Shown: one piece after another, positions 52,801 to 63,422 of the stretch | How the letters are laid out: each line of letters opens with the position of its first letter | Numbering within the stretch: the first letter of the stretch is position 1 | From: Erythrophleum ivorense | Taxonomy: Eukaryota; Streptophyta; Magnoliopsida; Fabales; Fabaceae | Direction of reading: 5' to 3' | Length of the DNA: 64,000 nucleotides | Assembly (NCBI GenBank): GCA_026724425.1 | Contig: JAIUCV010000231.1 | Span: 496,001-560,000 of the forward strand | Translations under genes and position numbers: made by a program | Notes under the pieces: generated by a model | Database searches by the model: none | Seen by the model: the letters and a program-made list of their open reading frames with translations, nothing else | Told to the model about the DNA's origin: nothing

Positions 52801-53285
52801 ATAGTTGGAACTCCGCTGTCACTTAAAATGCAGTTGCAAGTATCATTTATAATTTATCATGTAATTTATTTATTTATTATGGTTGAATTGCACATTAAAA
52901 TTGACGAGAAATGATTACTTGTTCAAATGTTGACCGCGATGCATAGTACTCAACTTTTTGTTGCTATGAAAGAGTTAGTATAAATATTATAAGTATTTTC
53001 TTGTTAACCACAAAAGAAATCCCTATTTTACATGCACTTTCTTTCTTTCTTTTGAAAAAAATGTTCTTAGGGCTCTTCCACCAACGTCTTACTTCTATGG
53101 AAGGCTTTTCTCCTGTCGTATGTCTCTTTTCGTGGGTAAGAGCTTTGGATTTTGGGTCAGATTTTTGAAGATTTGCAACATTATTTATCATATCTATAAA
53201 TAACTAATTAAGGACGTCGTATCTTGAAGAAAGAAGGCTATACAAAGCTTAACCCCATCCCCAGAAAAGTGCTATAGATTAGAAG
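49809..53285 (+). repeat. bHLH segmental duplication, copy A
   Basis: The block matches 61812-64000 in direct orientation. Shared landmarks are GATAATGGTTCATTATCCCC, GGCGCAAAGTTTCTGTAGAT, the bHLH exon 2 relic, and AGTCAAGCGCTGATTAAT with the downstream CTTTTCTCCT region. Copy A keeps two pieces missing from the other copy (about 49946-50366 and about 51570-52655). Confidence 0.85.
50254..51792 (+). pseudogene. bHLH10/89/91-like pseudogene, copy A
   Basis: The leader (about 50095-50253) matches that of the intact gene at 55684, down to the ATG in AAAATATGGA. The frame then stops after nine codons and the basic helix-loop-helix start is gone. Exon 2 (from 51416) begins DDRASSVEDAFEYV, then a 4-bp difference from copy C shifts the frame. 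It ends at KLWKE and a stop near 51530. Exon 3 (51685-51792) is well kept (IYEGSSVFISAIANKVIEVL, then a DRHYAA tail). That tail is closer to Arabidopsis bHLH91 than the tail of the intact copy, so this relic preserves the ancestral end. Confidence 0.8.
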
Positions 53286-54300
53286 TGTGTTGCCTTCTTC
53301 CACTTGGTTCCAAAAGATTTATTTTTAGCCCTGCACTGTAACATTTTTGTTTGCAAGGCAAGATACATAGAATTGTTAGAAATAAAAATGAAAATAAAAA
53401 AAATATGATTTTGTAAATAAAATATGTCTTTATTTTAAAGAATAATAAAAATAAATATTATTAAATAATAATTATGATAATATAATAAACACTATATACA
53501 ATTATAGAAATAGAATCCACTTTTTATCCAAATTAATCATTTGGCTTTTATAATTTATTTTATTTTTTAATTTGATCTTATACTTTAACTTTTATAAAAT
53601 CATTTTTATAATTTTCAAATTAATTATTTTTATAATGACATAATAAACATTACATATAATCGTGCGAATAGAATCCATTTTCTGTGACCATACCATACAA
53701 CTCGTTAGTATCTCTTTTTTAATAGTGCATCTCCTTTTATCCAAATTAATCATTTAGTTTTTATAATTTGTTTTACTTTTTGATTTGATCTTTATAATTT
53801 AATTTTTTAAAATCATTTTATAATTTTCAATCGTATCAAGATGAGTCTCTACAATTTCCTACAATGTCTACATGGCATAACGCTGATGAATTTCATCTGA
53901 GGTGTCGAACGGCATGTGATGTGGCTGTCACGTATATAACCCATCTGAGCTAGCCCACCATCTGCAATGCTGGGAACGACACATAGGGCTAATTAAAACT
54001 CAGAGAAGGCGACGCATGGGAGAGGGGGGAAAACGCCCGCAGAGGTTGGGGCCTTGTTTGCTGCAACATACCCAGTTTACCTTCACTTTCTGCTGTTTCC
54101 TGTTTATGTCCACTGATTTTACTCCCACCATCACCATTTTATTTGAGGTTTGAATAATGGTTGAAAGTTGACAGAGGAAGTGTGAAACACAGGAAGAATG
54201 TAACTCACAACTAAGAGTGCTTTTTTGACCTTAAGCTTACAGCCATCACAGTCCACACTCACCTTCTGTTCTACTGTCCGTAATTTGTAGTTGCTTCTTC
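53286..54300. other. AT-rich spacer with an internal duplication
   Basis: About 53518-53680 and 53735-53870 share TATCCAAATTAATCATTT and the following sequence, so a unit of about 220 bp is partly duplicated. No gene is seen. Confidence 0.5.
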
Positions 54301-54313
54301 TTCTTCTTTTTGT

Positions 54314-54334
54314 GGGGGGGGGGGGGGGGGGGGG
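54314..54334. repeat. 21-base G homopolymer
   Basis: Twenty-one consecutive G on the plus strand follow a T-rich tract. Such runs are unstable and often mis-sequenced, so the length may be approximate. Confidence 0.8.
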
Positions 54335-55683
54335 TCACGGCCCATAGATCAGACAAGTACTCCAGAGTGCCTCCAACTCCCATTTTATCTAAAAGAAAAG
54401 TATGGAGCCAATAGCTCAAGACTTCAACGCTAGTTTACGAGTATGCTACAAACAAACTAAACAAGAAAGAAGTGTCAGTGAGAGAGAGTCCAAAAGGGTG
54501 ATGGAAGAAATGGGAGCAGATAGCAAATGGGTTCATGGGAATGTTTTGACGTGAATCAATTTATATATTGGAAACAGAGGAAGCCAGCTCCAAAAGATCA
54601 GTTGCAAGGAACTTACTCCTTACTTCAAAGACTGCTCTTGAAAGTCTGAAAAACTTCTTTACTCGTTTGAGAGCTTTTGCACAGCCCCTACTTATAAAGT
54701 CAATTGTTCAAATTTATACATAGGAAAGTGAAGTGAGGTCTAATATATGAATGGCGAAGCGGGTGTGTTTTGTGTTTTAACAGAGTCTGAACAAGACAAT
54801 AAACGAGGTGTCCTTCCTCCTCTAACTTTGATGCACAAAAGCTTTAACAGAGTCCAAACAAGAATCACCAACATGTGGGCTCGGCACTTTGGCTTACATG
54901 TGCTGCTATTTCAACACTTTGGCTTCTTCTTCTTTGTTACTCAAAGAAATCAGAATCAGTATCACACAGTAAATCCGTTTTCTTCTTCTTAACATAAGCC
55001 ATATAAGAAAAATGAGAATCAGAGTCACCTTGCCTTGCATTCAAATTCAAAAAGAACGAATACCTAGCTTCAGCTCTGCAAAATCTGCGTTATGCGTTTT
55101 CTACCCCAACTCTGCCCACCGCAATGCATCTCAGCCCTGCTTTTGTTCCCAACGTTGCACGTGGTGGCCCAGCTCAGATGTGGCAAACACATCAGATGCC
55201 GTTAGACAACTCAAATGAAATTTAACAGCATTATGTCGTGTAAACCTAGTAGGAATTAACATTTTAATGTCAGTGGAAACCTTGAAATGGTTAAAAGTAA
55301 AAACTACAGAGATTGTTTTAAAAAAAGATAAACTACAAGAGCCAAATTGAAAATTGAGATGGACCAAATGAATAATTTTATCAATACTAAATGCAAAAAA
55401 AGCAAGAGAAAAATTTCATAAAAGTGAGAATAAATATATTTAACTGTTTAATCTGCACCAATAAAATAATTTTTTGTGGTAAAAATAAATCGCATCATGC
55501 GTGATATGAGATTTGTTCATCACCTAAACCAATTAACTACTTTCCGTTGGGCAATCACGTTTTGCGTGACCAACTTTTTCCCATTTTCTTTTTCTCCATG
55601 CTTAGCTTCATGGTCCTTCCTCTATATACTCATATGGCAGAAGGTGCAATCTCACAAAAAACGAGAGCTTTTTCCCCCAAAAT
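54335..55683. other. Upstream region of the intact bHLH gene
   Basis: No recognised gene; two unassigned short frames occur (54747-54992 and 55012-55218). From about 55527 to the ATG the sequence matches the leader of pseudogene copy A (TTTTGCGTGA, TTTTCTCCATGCTTAGCTTC, GGTGCAATCTCACAA). That marks the conserved promoter/leader. TATATA occurs at about 55622, some 60 bp before the ATG. Confidence 0.5.
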
Positions 55684-56842
55684 ATGGAACCAATGACACC
55701 GCCACTACTCATGACTGCCGGCAATCCTGCAAGCAGTAACAATGGCGTCCCCGCCGCATCTGTGGATCTCAAACGTCCAAACAATTTTGGAATAGAGAAA
55801 CAAAGGCGAGCACAGATGAATCACGCTTACTTTGTCTTGAGGAGTTTGATTCCTGCGCTCACCGAGGTATATTTGTAGAATTGCATCCCAATCCTCCGTT
55901 GTAGTGCTGTGCCTCCAAGCAAGGGGGTCAAGATATTTTTATTTTCAAAACTTGCACAGCATGCTATGCAAGGCAGCAAGTGACTCATTTTCTGCAGAAT
56001 CTACTAATTTAAAGGCTTTGTTTGTTTTGTGTCTGGCATAAAATTTAATTTTCTTTCGGTTTGTTTCCTGGTAAAACTCAGGTAGATAGAGCATCTGTGG
56101 TGGAAGGTGCCATTAGGTATGTAAGAGAACTAGTTAGAAGAGTCGATGATCTCAAATTGTTGGTGAAGAAAAAGAAGAAAGGAGTGGGTAGGGACAGGCG
56201 CAAGAGGACCTCATGGATGCAGAGGAAATCCAGAGACACCGAGGTTGATGTCCGGATCAGAGATGATGAAGTTATAATCAAACTTATTCAGAGGAACAAG
56301 ATAAACTGCTTGCTATTTGTCTGTAAGGTTCTTGATGAACTTCAGCTACCTCCTCACCATGTTGAAGGGGGGCTTGTTGGTGAATCTAAAATTTTCTTGC
56401 TCAAAAGCAAGGTTGGTTTTTTTTATAAGTTGCATTCACCCACTCTAATTTTTGCCTTTAATTCAGTTTCTTTTCAATCAATTAATTTTTATAGTTGATC
56501 CTACTTTATTTGTCCCATTGCAATATCTCCCATTATCTAAATATCTAACACTTAAAAAGTCATGTTATCTGCATGTAGTGTTAAGTTAGTTATAGAGATA
56601 ACATCTAATTTGAATGAAGGATATTGTAATGAAACAAATAGATAAAGGATTAATTGTAAAAATTGATTGTCAAAAATTGCAACATAGATTAATCTTTCTA
56701 TATAAATATAATTATCACAATGTGATCTCTTGTTTGACCGAGGTAGATATATGAAGGTTCTTCAATAGATGCAAGTGGCATAGCCAACAAGGTGATCGAG
56801 GTTATGGATGATGCAGCAGCAATTCCACACACTAGGGGTTAG
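55684..56842 (+). CDS. Compact bHLH transcription factor, bHLH10/89/91 (EAT1-like) group
   Basis: Three exons join in frame: 55684-55866, 56082-56411 and 56747-56842, giving 202 aa; all introns are GT-AG and phase 0. The basic region and helix 1 are IEKQRRAQMNHAYFVLRSLI (residues 37-56), helix 2 is VDRASVVEGAIRYVRELVRR (62-81). A Lys-rich linker (90-102) follows. The C-terminal ACT-like domain has TSWMQRKSRDTEVDVRIRDD (103-122), INCLLFVCKVLDELQLPPHH and IYEGSSIDASGIANKV. This matches Arabidopsis bHLH91/10/89 and rice EAT1, factors that act in the anther tapetum. Those proteins carry some 200 or more extra N-terminal residues; here only about 33 precede the basic region, so no activation region is evident. 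Glu38 and Arg41/42 of the E-box-reading basic region are kept. No stops or frameshifts were seen. Whether it is expressed is unknown. Confidence 0.8.
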
Positions 56843-59040
56843 TGACTCCAGAGTTCAGGAGGAAGGTATCTAGATCAGTCACATGAGGTCTTATTAACTC
56901 ACATCTATGTGATGATAATAATCGACAATAATTAAAAATTAAGTAAATTAATGTGTTTTAGTGTAAAAAATGTATCCTTTATTCCCCATATTTCATTCTT
57001 ATGGCTTTAATATTTCTTTTGTTAATTTTTCATCAATTTAGTCCTCATGTTAACATTTCAAGTCGAATTGCACCCTTTTAGCTAAATATGTAACATAGAT
57101 TAACAAAATTGTATATATTCGCCCATTAATTAACTTGATAGAAAAAAAAACTATATCAACCATTTGACTAAAATTTTAAAAAGGTAATTTGGGTTAAAAA
57201 AATCAAATTGAAAAAGAATGAATAAGCCAAACATTAAATCGAAAGTAATAAAAAATATGATGAGGGATCACATTAAGAAATTCATATATGCTAAATACCA
57301 AAACATAATTTTCTCAATAAAAAATTCATGGGAGGATGGCATCTATAATGGTGAAATTTTGAGTTGAACTGTTTCTGAAATTCTCTTTCAAACAATGAAA
57401 TTATCATACTACCAAAAACAAGAGAATTAGCGGCAGTCATTTTCTAATGGTTTTTCTGCCATTTTTGTAACCGTCGAGAAAGAAAGACAATTTAGAACAA
57501 TATATGGGCTTTGAGGCTAAAAAATTGCCACTAAATGAAAAAAGAAATCGACAAAAAATGACTCTTTATTATTATTATTTTTTTTTATGTATTAGTTGGG
57601 TTTTTGGTTCTCCACCAGTTGTCTAATTTCTCTTTTTTGGGTCTGCTTTGGTCTACCTGCATTATATTAGGAGAGTTTGAATTTGTTAGATGACTCAAAT
57701 TTGATTTATTTTTTATTTTTTAAATCTTAATTGTTATTTTTTAAAATTAATAGTTAGAAAACTATTTTTATCTTACTTTCTGCATCTTTTAATTTCGAAA
57801 AAAATTAAAAATTAAAATAAAAAAATTTAAATGATTCAAATTTGATATCGACAGTGCAAAAACAATGACCACAATGTGTTCATCACCCCAGTATGCACCA
57901 AATCCAAATTCTACATTAGAGACATAAACATACTAATTAGGTTGCGTCTCAAAATTTCTTTAGATAGGGATAAGGGAGTAAGCATTCTCAATTATTGAAA
58001 AAAATTTATGAATTTAACTTCAGTAAAGCATGTACGGCTAAGTTTGCCGATCTAGATTTTTTTTAATTATATCACATTATTATTTTTTATTTCCTAAAAT
58101 ATCATTTTTTTGAAACACCTAAAAATGCCAAATTCTCACAAATAGGATACCTTTTTCTTTTTTTCAATTAACATTTGTCATTATTAAAGATACCCACTGG
58201 TTTTTTTTTTAATATTTGATGTTATTCACACTAGGCACGCGTTAAAATTTGATTGAAATTTGAGTTTGAATGTGAACTCAATTTATTTTAAATAAAAAAG
58301 TTTAATTATATAAAAATATGGTTACAATCTTAACTACAAAATTCATTGATAAAATTAGACTGAATTGATCAATTTAATTAAACAATAACCTTTTTTCAGA
58401 GTCAGCCCAGTGCGACCCATGTAACGGCGAAGGCTATGAACAAGTCAAAGATTGGTAGAACCACATTTGAGTGACACGATAATTCAATCGGTTTATTAGA
58501 TTTAAAGTAAATTATGTTAATCTTTCTTGACATTTAGTTAAATTATGTCAACGGATTTATTTTTCAATTCACATATTTCTTGTGCTCATTTGACATTATT
58601 TTTGAGAAAAGAATTCTACAATTGTGGATTGTAATTTTTTTAGGGTGTTTTGAATAGATTTTAGTGATGATTTGCCATTAAAGAAAAAAAGAAGGGGGGG
58701 GGGTTATATTTATCATACGATCGAAACTAGCTCTTATGATTTATTCTTGTGTCGCATATTTTATTAACACTATACCAAAAACATCCCAATATCATTCAGA
58801 AACAAATAAAAAATAATCAGTATCATATACAAAAGTTCAGCATCGAAATAGGACTTCGCAGTAGCATTTTAAAACACTATTATACCGGCACAGTTAACCT
58901 CAAGCCAGAATTCTTACCAGCATATCAGAAGGTTGATTCCTCGTACAGGAGAAAAAGCAAAGAAAACAAGAAAGGATGAATACCCACATTTAAGCATACC
59001 AACCAGAACTTTATGCCTCAAACGCAACCCCACCCCCACA
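56843..59040. other. Spacer after the bHLH gene, with a possible CACTA fragment
   Basis: AT-rich, no gene seen. About 57405-57560 starts with an ACTACCAAAAACAAGAG-like end and contains paired GCGGCAGTC/GCCATTTTTG words, as in CACTA-type subterminal regions. This is weak. A run of 9 G lies near 58695. Confidence 0.35.
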
Positions 59041-59146
59041 AAAAAAAGGAAAAAAGAAAGAGGATTTATAAAAGGAAGGGAGGGGAGGGATTTGAATGGA
59101 GGGAGGGATTTTAATGGAGGGGAGGGGAGGGATTTTAATGATATAT
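59040..59146. repeat. G-rich tandem repeat next to a MITE-like element
   Basis: GGAGGGATTT(T/G)AATGGAG-type units are repeated about three times. Several GGG runs sit close together on the plus strand, a pattern able to form a G-quadruplex. Confidence 0.6.
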
Positions 59147-59548
59147 TGTTTGGTTCAGGAGGGGAAGAGAGGGAAAATAATAATATGTAGACTATTTTAC
59201 CGTTATATATTTTAAAAGTAATAATAATATAATTAATTATTTTTTTATTTTTAAAATTTTAATATTTTTATTACTAAATTAAATAAATATTAAAAATTAT
59301 TTATAATTATAATTATTTAAAAAAATTTATAAATAAATAAAATTAAATAAATAAATATATAGGTATTTTAGTCCAAAATATAACTTTCCCTCCCAATCCC
59401 TCCAAATTGGAGGGGAGGGGGAGAGGGGGAGGGGAGAGAAAGTTTAATGAAATTTTCTCTCCCCTCCTCTCCAATTATGCAAACCAAACAAGGGGGAGGG
59501 GAGGAAAAGATTTTCTCCCCTCCCCTCCCCTCTCCTCAAACCAAACAA
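59147..59548. mobile_element. MITE-like inverted-repeat element with GGGGAGG tracts
   Basis: The left end reads TTGTTTGGTTCAGGAGGGG. The right end, read on the minus strand, is TTGTTTGGTTTGAGGAGAGGGG, an imperfect inverted repeat of about 20 bp. A second GCAAACCAAACAA occurs inside, near 59479. The interior has opposing G-rich and C-rich blocks and AT-rich DNA, with no coding potential. A target duplication was not identified. Confidence 0.6.
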
Positions 59549-59894
59549 GGGGTTAGATACCAAAACAAGGAAGGGTCAACTTCAAGGGTTGACACGGCAT
59601 GAATATAATTTTGTGCTAATGTTAAACTGAAAATATGAGCTTGACCCTAGGTTGTTCCCCGGACTCCAACCCAAAAGCTAGATTATACCTTAAACAAAGA
59701 ACCAAAACCAAAAGAGCCACTCATTTATAATATATATTTGTGTGTGTAACTAGAGAATTCATAATACTGACTTCTTGGTTGCAAACAGGAATATCGAATT
59801 AGGAACCTGTAAGAACCAAAATATTCCCTGAACGCACCCAGATTAGACTCGCAAAGAAAATAACCATCATTTTAACACAAGCAAAATAGGTTTC

Positions 59895-60310
59895 TGTTGT
59901 GGTGGATCAAGGCCTTAATGGCCAGCAGTGAAAACACGGGAATAATTTTTTTTCGGGTCTCAAGTATCATCATCAGCACAAGGCGAGCAACCGAAATGTC
60001 CTCTTTAGAATCATCACATCAAAATTAATTCTGATGTGGAGAAAAGTCTCAGTGCCCAATTTACCAAACTATTGAATTACCTACCACAAGCAGAATTAAT
60101 TTCTCGAGCGGCAGATCAAGGCCTCAATGACCAGCGGTGAAAACATGGGTGTAATTTCTTTTTGGGTCTCAAAACAGAGTTCGAGACTCGGACCATCATC
60201 AGCATAAGCTGAGAAACCGAAATATCCTCTTTGGTTTCACCACATCAAAATTGATTTTTGACGTGGAGAATCCAAGTCTCATTGCTTAGCTTACTATATG
60301 GATTTTGCAA
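59895..60310. repeat. Tandem duplication of about 209 bp
   Basis: GATCAAGGCC at 59905 and 60114 begins two related units. Both continue through GTGAAAACA, a GGGTCTCA block, ACCGAAAT, TCCTCTTT and CACATCAAAATT. They differ by substitutions and small indels. No protein is recognised. Confidence 0.75.
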
Positions 60311-61811
60311 CTCTATGGTACTAACAGCACCCAAACAACCTAAACACAAATAGCAGAACTCAAATAAAAGCCTAAACCATATTATCCCATTTTTCCAAAC
60401 GGAAGCGCAGCTCATGTGCAAGAAAGATTTGATGGAACGTGGAGTTGTATATCAAAGCTTACAATCCCAAACATGCAAGAAGTAGAAATCGAAATAAAAC
60501 CCCCAAACCTTTTGTTCTGAGGCTTCGAGCTATGGAGTTACAGAGCAATTAAACGGACAGATAACTTTAGTAGGAAGAAGTGAAGCACTTCAGTAAACTT
60601 AATTGTGACTTAACTTTTACTGTGACAGTGCCTCTAAACTAAAGGCAGCAAAGTTTTTAGTAAATGAGTCCTGTTATTAAGCTTGAAGGTTTCTAAGGAA
60701 TCTAAGAAAGAGTGCTTGAGAATGTAGAGCAATAAGGAATTCTCAACGAGTGTCTTAGTGCAAAAGTGTGCAAGTAGGCGGAAGAAAGCGTAAGTCAATT
60801 TGATGCTTAAGGGGCACCATTATCTAACATGATAGTTGCCGTCCATAATGGGCATGGATGAAAGTACAATTTGGGTCCCTTCCCTTGGTTGGCTCTTCAG
60901 TGTCTCTTCCATAAAATTTGAATCGGTCTATATTTATTATTTTATAATTTTTTTTTAAAAATAGAATAGAGAATAAAAATAATTATTCACCTGTAAACTT
61001 AAAAAAATAAAAAACAAAAAAATAGGGGCCTATTTGATTTTCTATTTTTAAAATAATTTTTTATTTAAAAAAATAAAAAAATTTGTTTGATAATGTGTTT
61101 TTAAAAAATATTTTGTAAAATATAAAAGCAGAATTATATTTTTTTAAAAAAATCAAAACATTTTTTAGATGTTTTATTAACTTTTATTCTGCAAAATCAG
61201 GAAAAAGACAAAAAATAACAATTTTTTAAAATAATGATTCAAACATATTTTTTAATTTTTTTTCAAAATTTGTTTTAAAAACATATGTTTTAAAAGTATT
61301 AAAATTAGAATAGAATCAAACCAGCCTTAAATCTTCTAATTACAAATTTATTTGATTTTTTTAAAAAAAATTTTAAAAGGAGCAAAATGTAAAAAAAAAA
61401 AAAACCTTTTAACTACCAACTTATTAAAAAAATAATGTTGAAGCTTAAAAAAATAAAAAACAAAAAAATAGTTTTGAGCTGTTTAGATTTCATGAGAGAG
61501 GCAACCAAGGGAGAGGATCCAAATGGATAAAAAAATGGGACACTACCTGCACGTTCAGGGCATTTAGTATGAGGCTAGATGGAGAGTTGAATTTACAAGA
61601 GATATAATATTATGGGTAGTTTATGCATATAAGAGATGTGCATGTTTGATCATGGATTTGACATTTAGAGATGAATTGTGTAGATGGGATAGGCTAAGGA
61701 GAAGACAAGCGAACTTAGTTAGAACAATTATTCTACATACTGAGTATCAAACTTCTACATGACTTAATAAAGTAATTGTGCCTAGCATAAAAAAAACCTT
61801 CATTTCTATCC
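60311..61811. other. Unassigned spacer
   Basis: About 60400-60850 is of mixed composition without a recognised gene. About 60940-61480 is A/T-run DNA. About 61500-61790 has ordinary composition and stops in all frames. I see nothing definite. Confidence 0.4.
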
Positions 61812-63030
61812 TACCAATTTTGAATTTTAAATACTTCTTTTAGCACAGTCTCCTAGTATAATTAAATGTAAGATTTTGTAGAATCTTTTAGCTAAATAGA
61901 TAATGGTTCATTATCCCCCATTCTTAACTAAGACAACTAATAACTTTTCTTGCACATTAAGATGGCGCAAAGTTTCTGTAGATTAGTCATCTGGAAATAT
62001 TCAGGCCATTTCACTATTGTTGAAGTCTGGCATCTCATCGGACATGTTGGATCAAAGACTTTCTAATTTTAGTTATGCCAAACATTTTAATTGATGTAAT
62101 TTTTGAAAAATAATTTATTGGGCCAAAATTGCAATTATCAAAAATATTATTTTGGGTCAAGATTAATTTGTTATGCTATATATACAGTAACATTTGTTTT
62201 ACTCAAATAAATTTATAATAAGGGTATTATATGATTTGAATGAAAAATGAAAGCTTTCAAAATGATTTCGTTTATTGAGTCAATGCTCTTTATAAAAAGT
62301 TTTCAAAAATAATATTAATTGAGTCAAATAATTTATATGATAAATTTTTAAATAATATTAATTATGATTTGAACTAAGATAAATTAATTGCATACTTTCT
62401 CTCTACTCTACTTTTTTTACTTTTTGATTAAAGCATTTATTTTGAGTAATAGAATCTCATTTTTAAAGAACTTGACATTATCTGAAGGAATTATAATTAA
62501 TTAAAAAAGGCAAAATAATTTTAAAATTTAATTTAACATCTCCTTCTTAAGTTGCTTTTATACTAATAGGACAGTTATCCTCAAAAGCGCCATTGGAATC
62601 TTTCATTATCCACAAACTTTTGACTGTTGAATTTCATTCTCCATCTTTCTTTTTCTTTCTAGTTTAAATTTTTTTTAGTTACCCATTTTTCATGATTAGA
62701 TATATATATATATATATATATAAGCTTTCATATTTTTAATTTTAATTTAAATAAATATTTTTCTCCTATTTATTCATTCTTTTTAATTCAAATATATTTT
62801 AAGGAAAAATATTAATTTTAAATATAAAACAAAGAAAATATCAAAATCAAAATTTTATTTTTCTTTTCCTTCCCTTCTTATTCTATTTTCCTTGATTCAA
62901 ACATATTCTACCTAATACATAGCTTTTGATTCCCGAATCAAGTTTGTGGGTTGGGTTTGACTTGGTTTAATTCCAGTGTGCCTCTCCCCATCCCTTTTCT
63001 CTTTCTGTTTGTTTCCCAGCTAAAATTCAG

Positions 63031-63141
63031 CATGATAGAGCATCAGCGGTGGAAGATGCCTTTGAGTATGTCAGAGAGCTAATTAGAACAGTCAATGGCC
63101 TCAAATTTTCGGTAAAAAAAGAAAAGATTTGGAAGGAATAG
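63031..63141 (+). pseudogene. bHLH exon 2 relic, copy C
   Basis: After a CAG acceptor the frame reads HDRASAVEDAFEYVRELIRT, then VNGLKFSVKKEKIWKE and a stop, 36 codons. It corresponds to helix 2 and the start of the linker of the intact gene. Exon 1 with the basic region and exon 3 have been deleted, so this is only a fragment. Its frame is cleaner than that of copy A, which carries a 4-bp difference. Confidence 0.8.
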
Positions 63142-63271
63142 ATGCAAGGCACGAACTCAGTAATCATAGATATTCCCATAAGCAATGGAGATAGTCAAGC
63201 GCTGATTAATATTGACATTAAATACAACAAAAATAATTAAAAATAAGTCTTCCTATGGAACAATATATTTG

Positions 63272-63422
63272 GGATGAGATCATTTGGAGTAGAAATGCTT
63301 TTGAAATAGTGAAATGTCTCACATATTTTTTTTTAATATATATGTTTTATTTTTATTTATAAAAATATGTCTTATACCCCTTATTTAATGAACTTTAGGG
63401 AATCCCCAGAGGATCCTTATCC
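63272..63422. mobile_element. 151-bp MITE with 9-bp target duplication (Mutator-like)
   Basis: The insert interrupts a sequence that is continuous in copy A (about 52735). ATATATTTG lies directly on both sides (63263-63271 and 63423-63431), a perfect 9-bp target duplication as made by Mutator-like transposases. The left end GGATGAGATCATTTGG and the minus-strand right end GGATAAGGATCCTCTGG form an imperfect terminal inverted repeat. No coding capacity. Confidence 0.75.

Noticed and set aside
52964..53191. 75-aa minus-strand frame, with a related 75-aa frame at 63715-63942
   Set aside because: The two frames look conserved only because they sit in the segmental duplication; they differ by indels and match no known family.
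54747..55218. Two plus-strand frames of 81 and 68 aa upstream of the bHLH gene, tested as the missing N-terminal exon
   Set aside because: Neither resembles the N-terminus of bHLH10/89/91 proteins, and the sequence just before 55684 matches a leader, not a splice acceptor.
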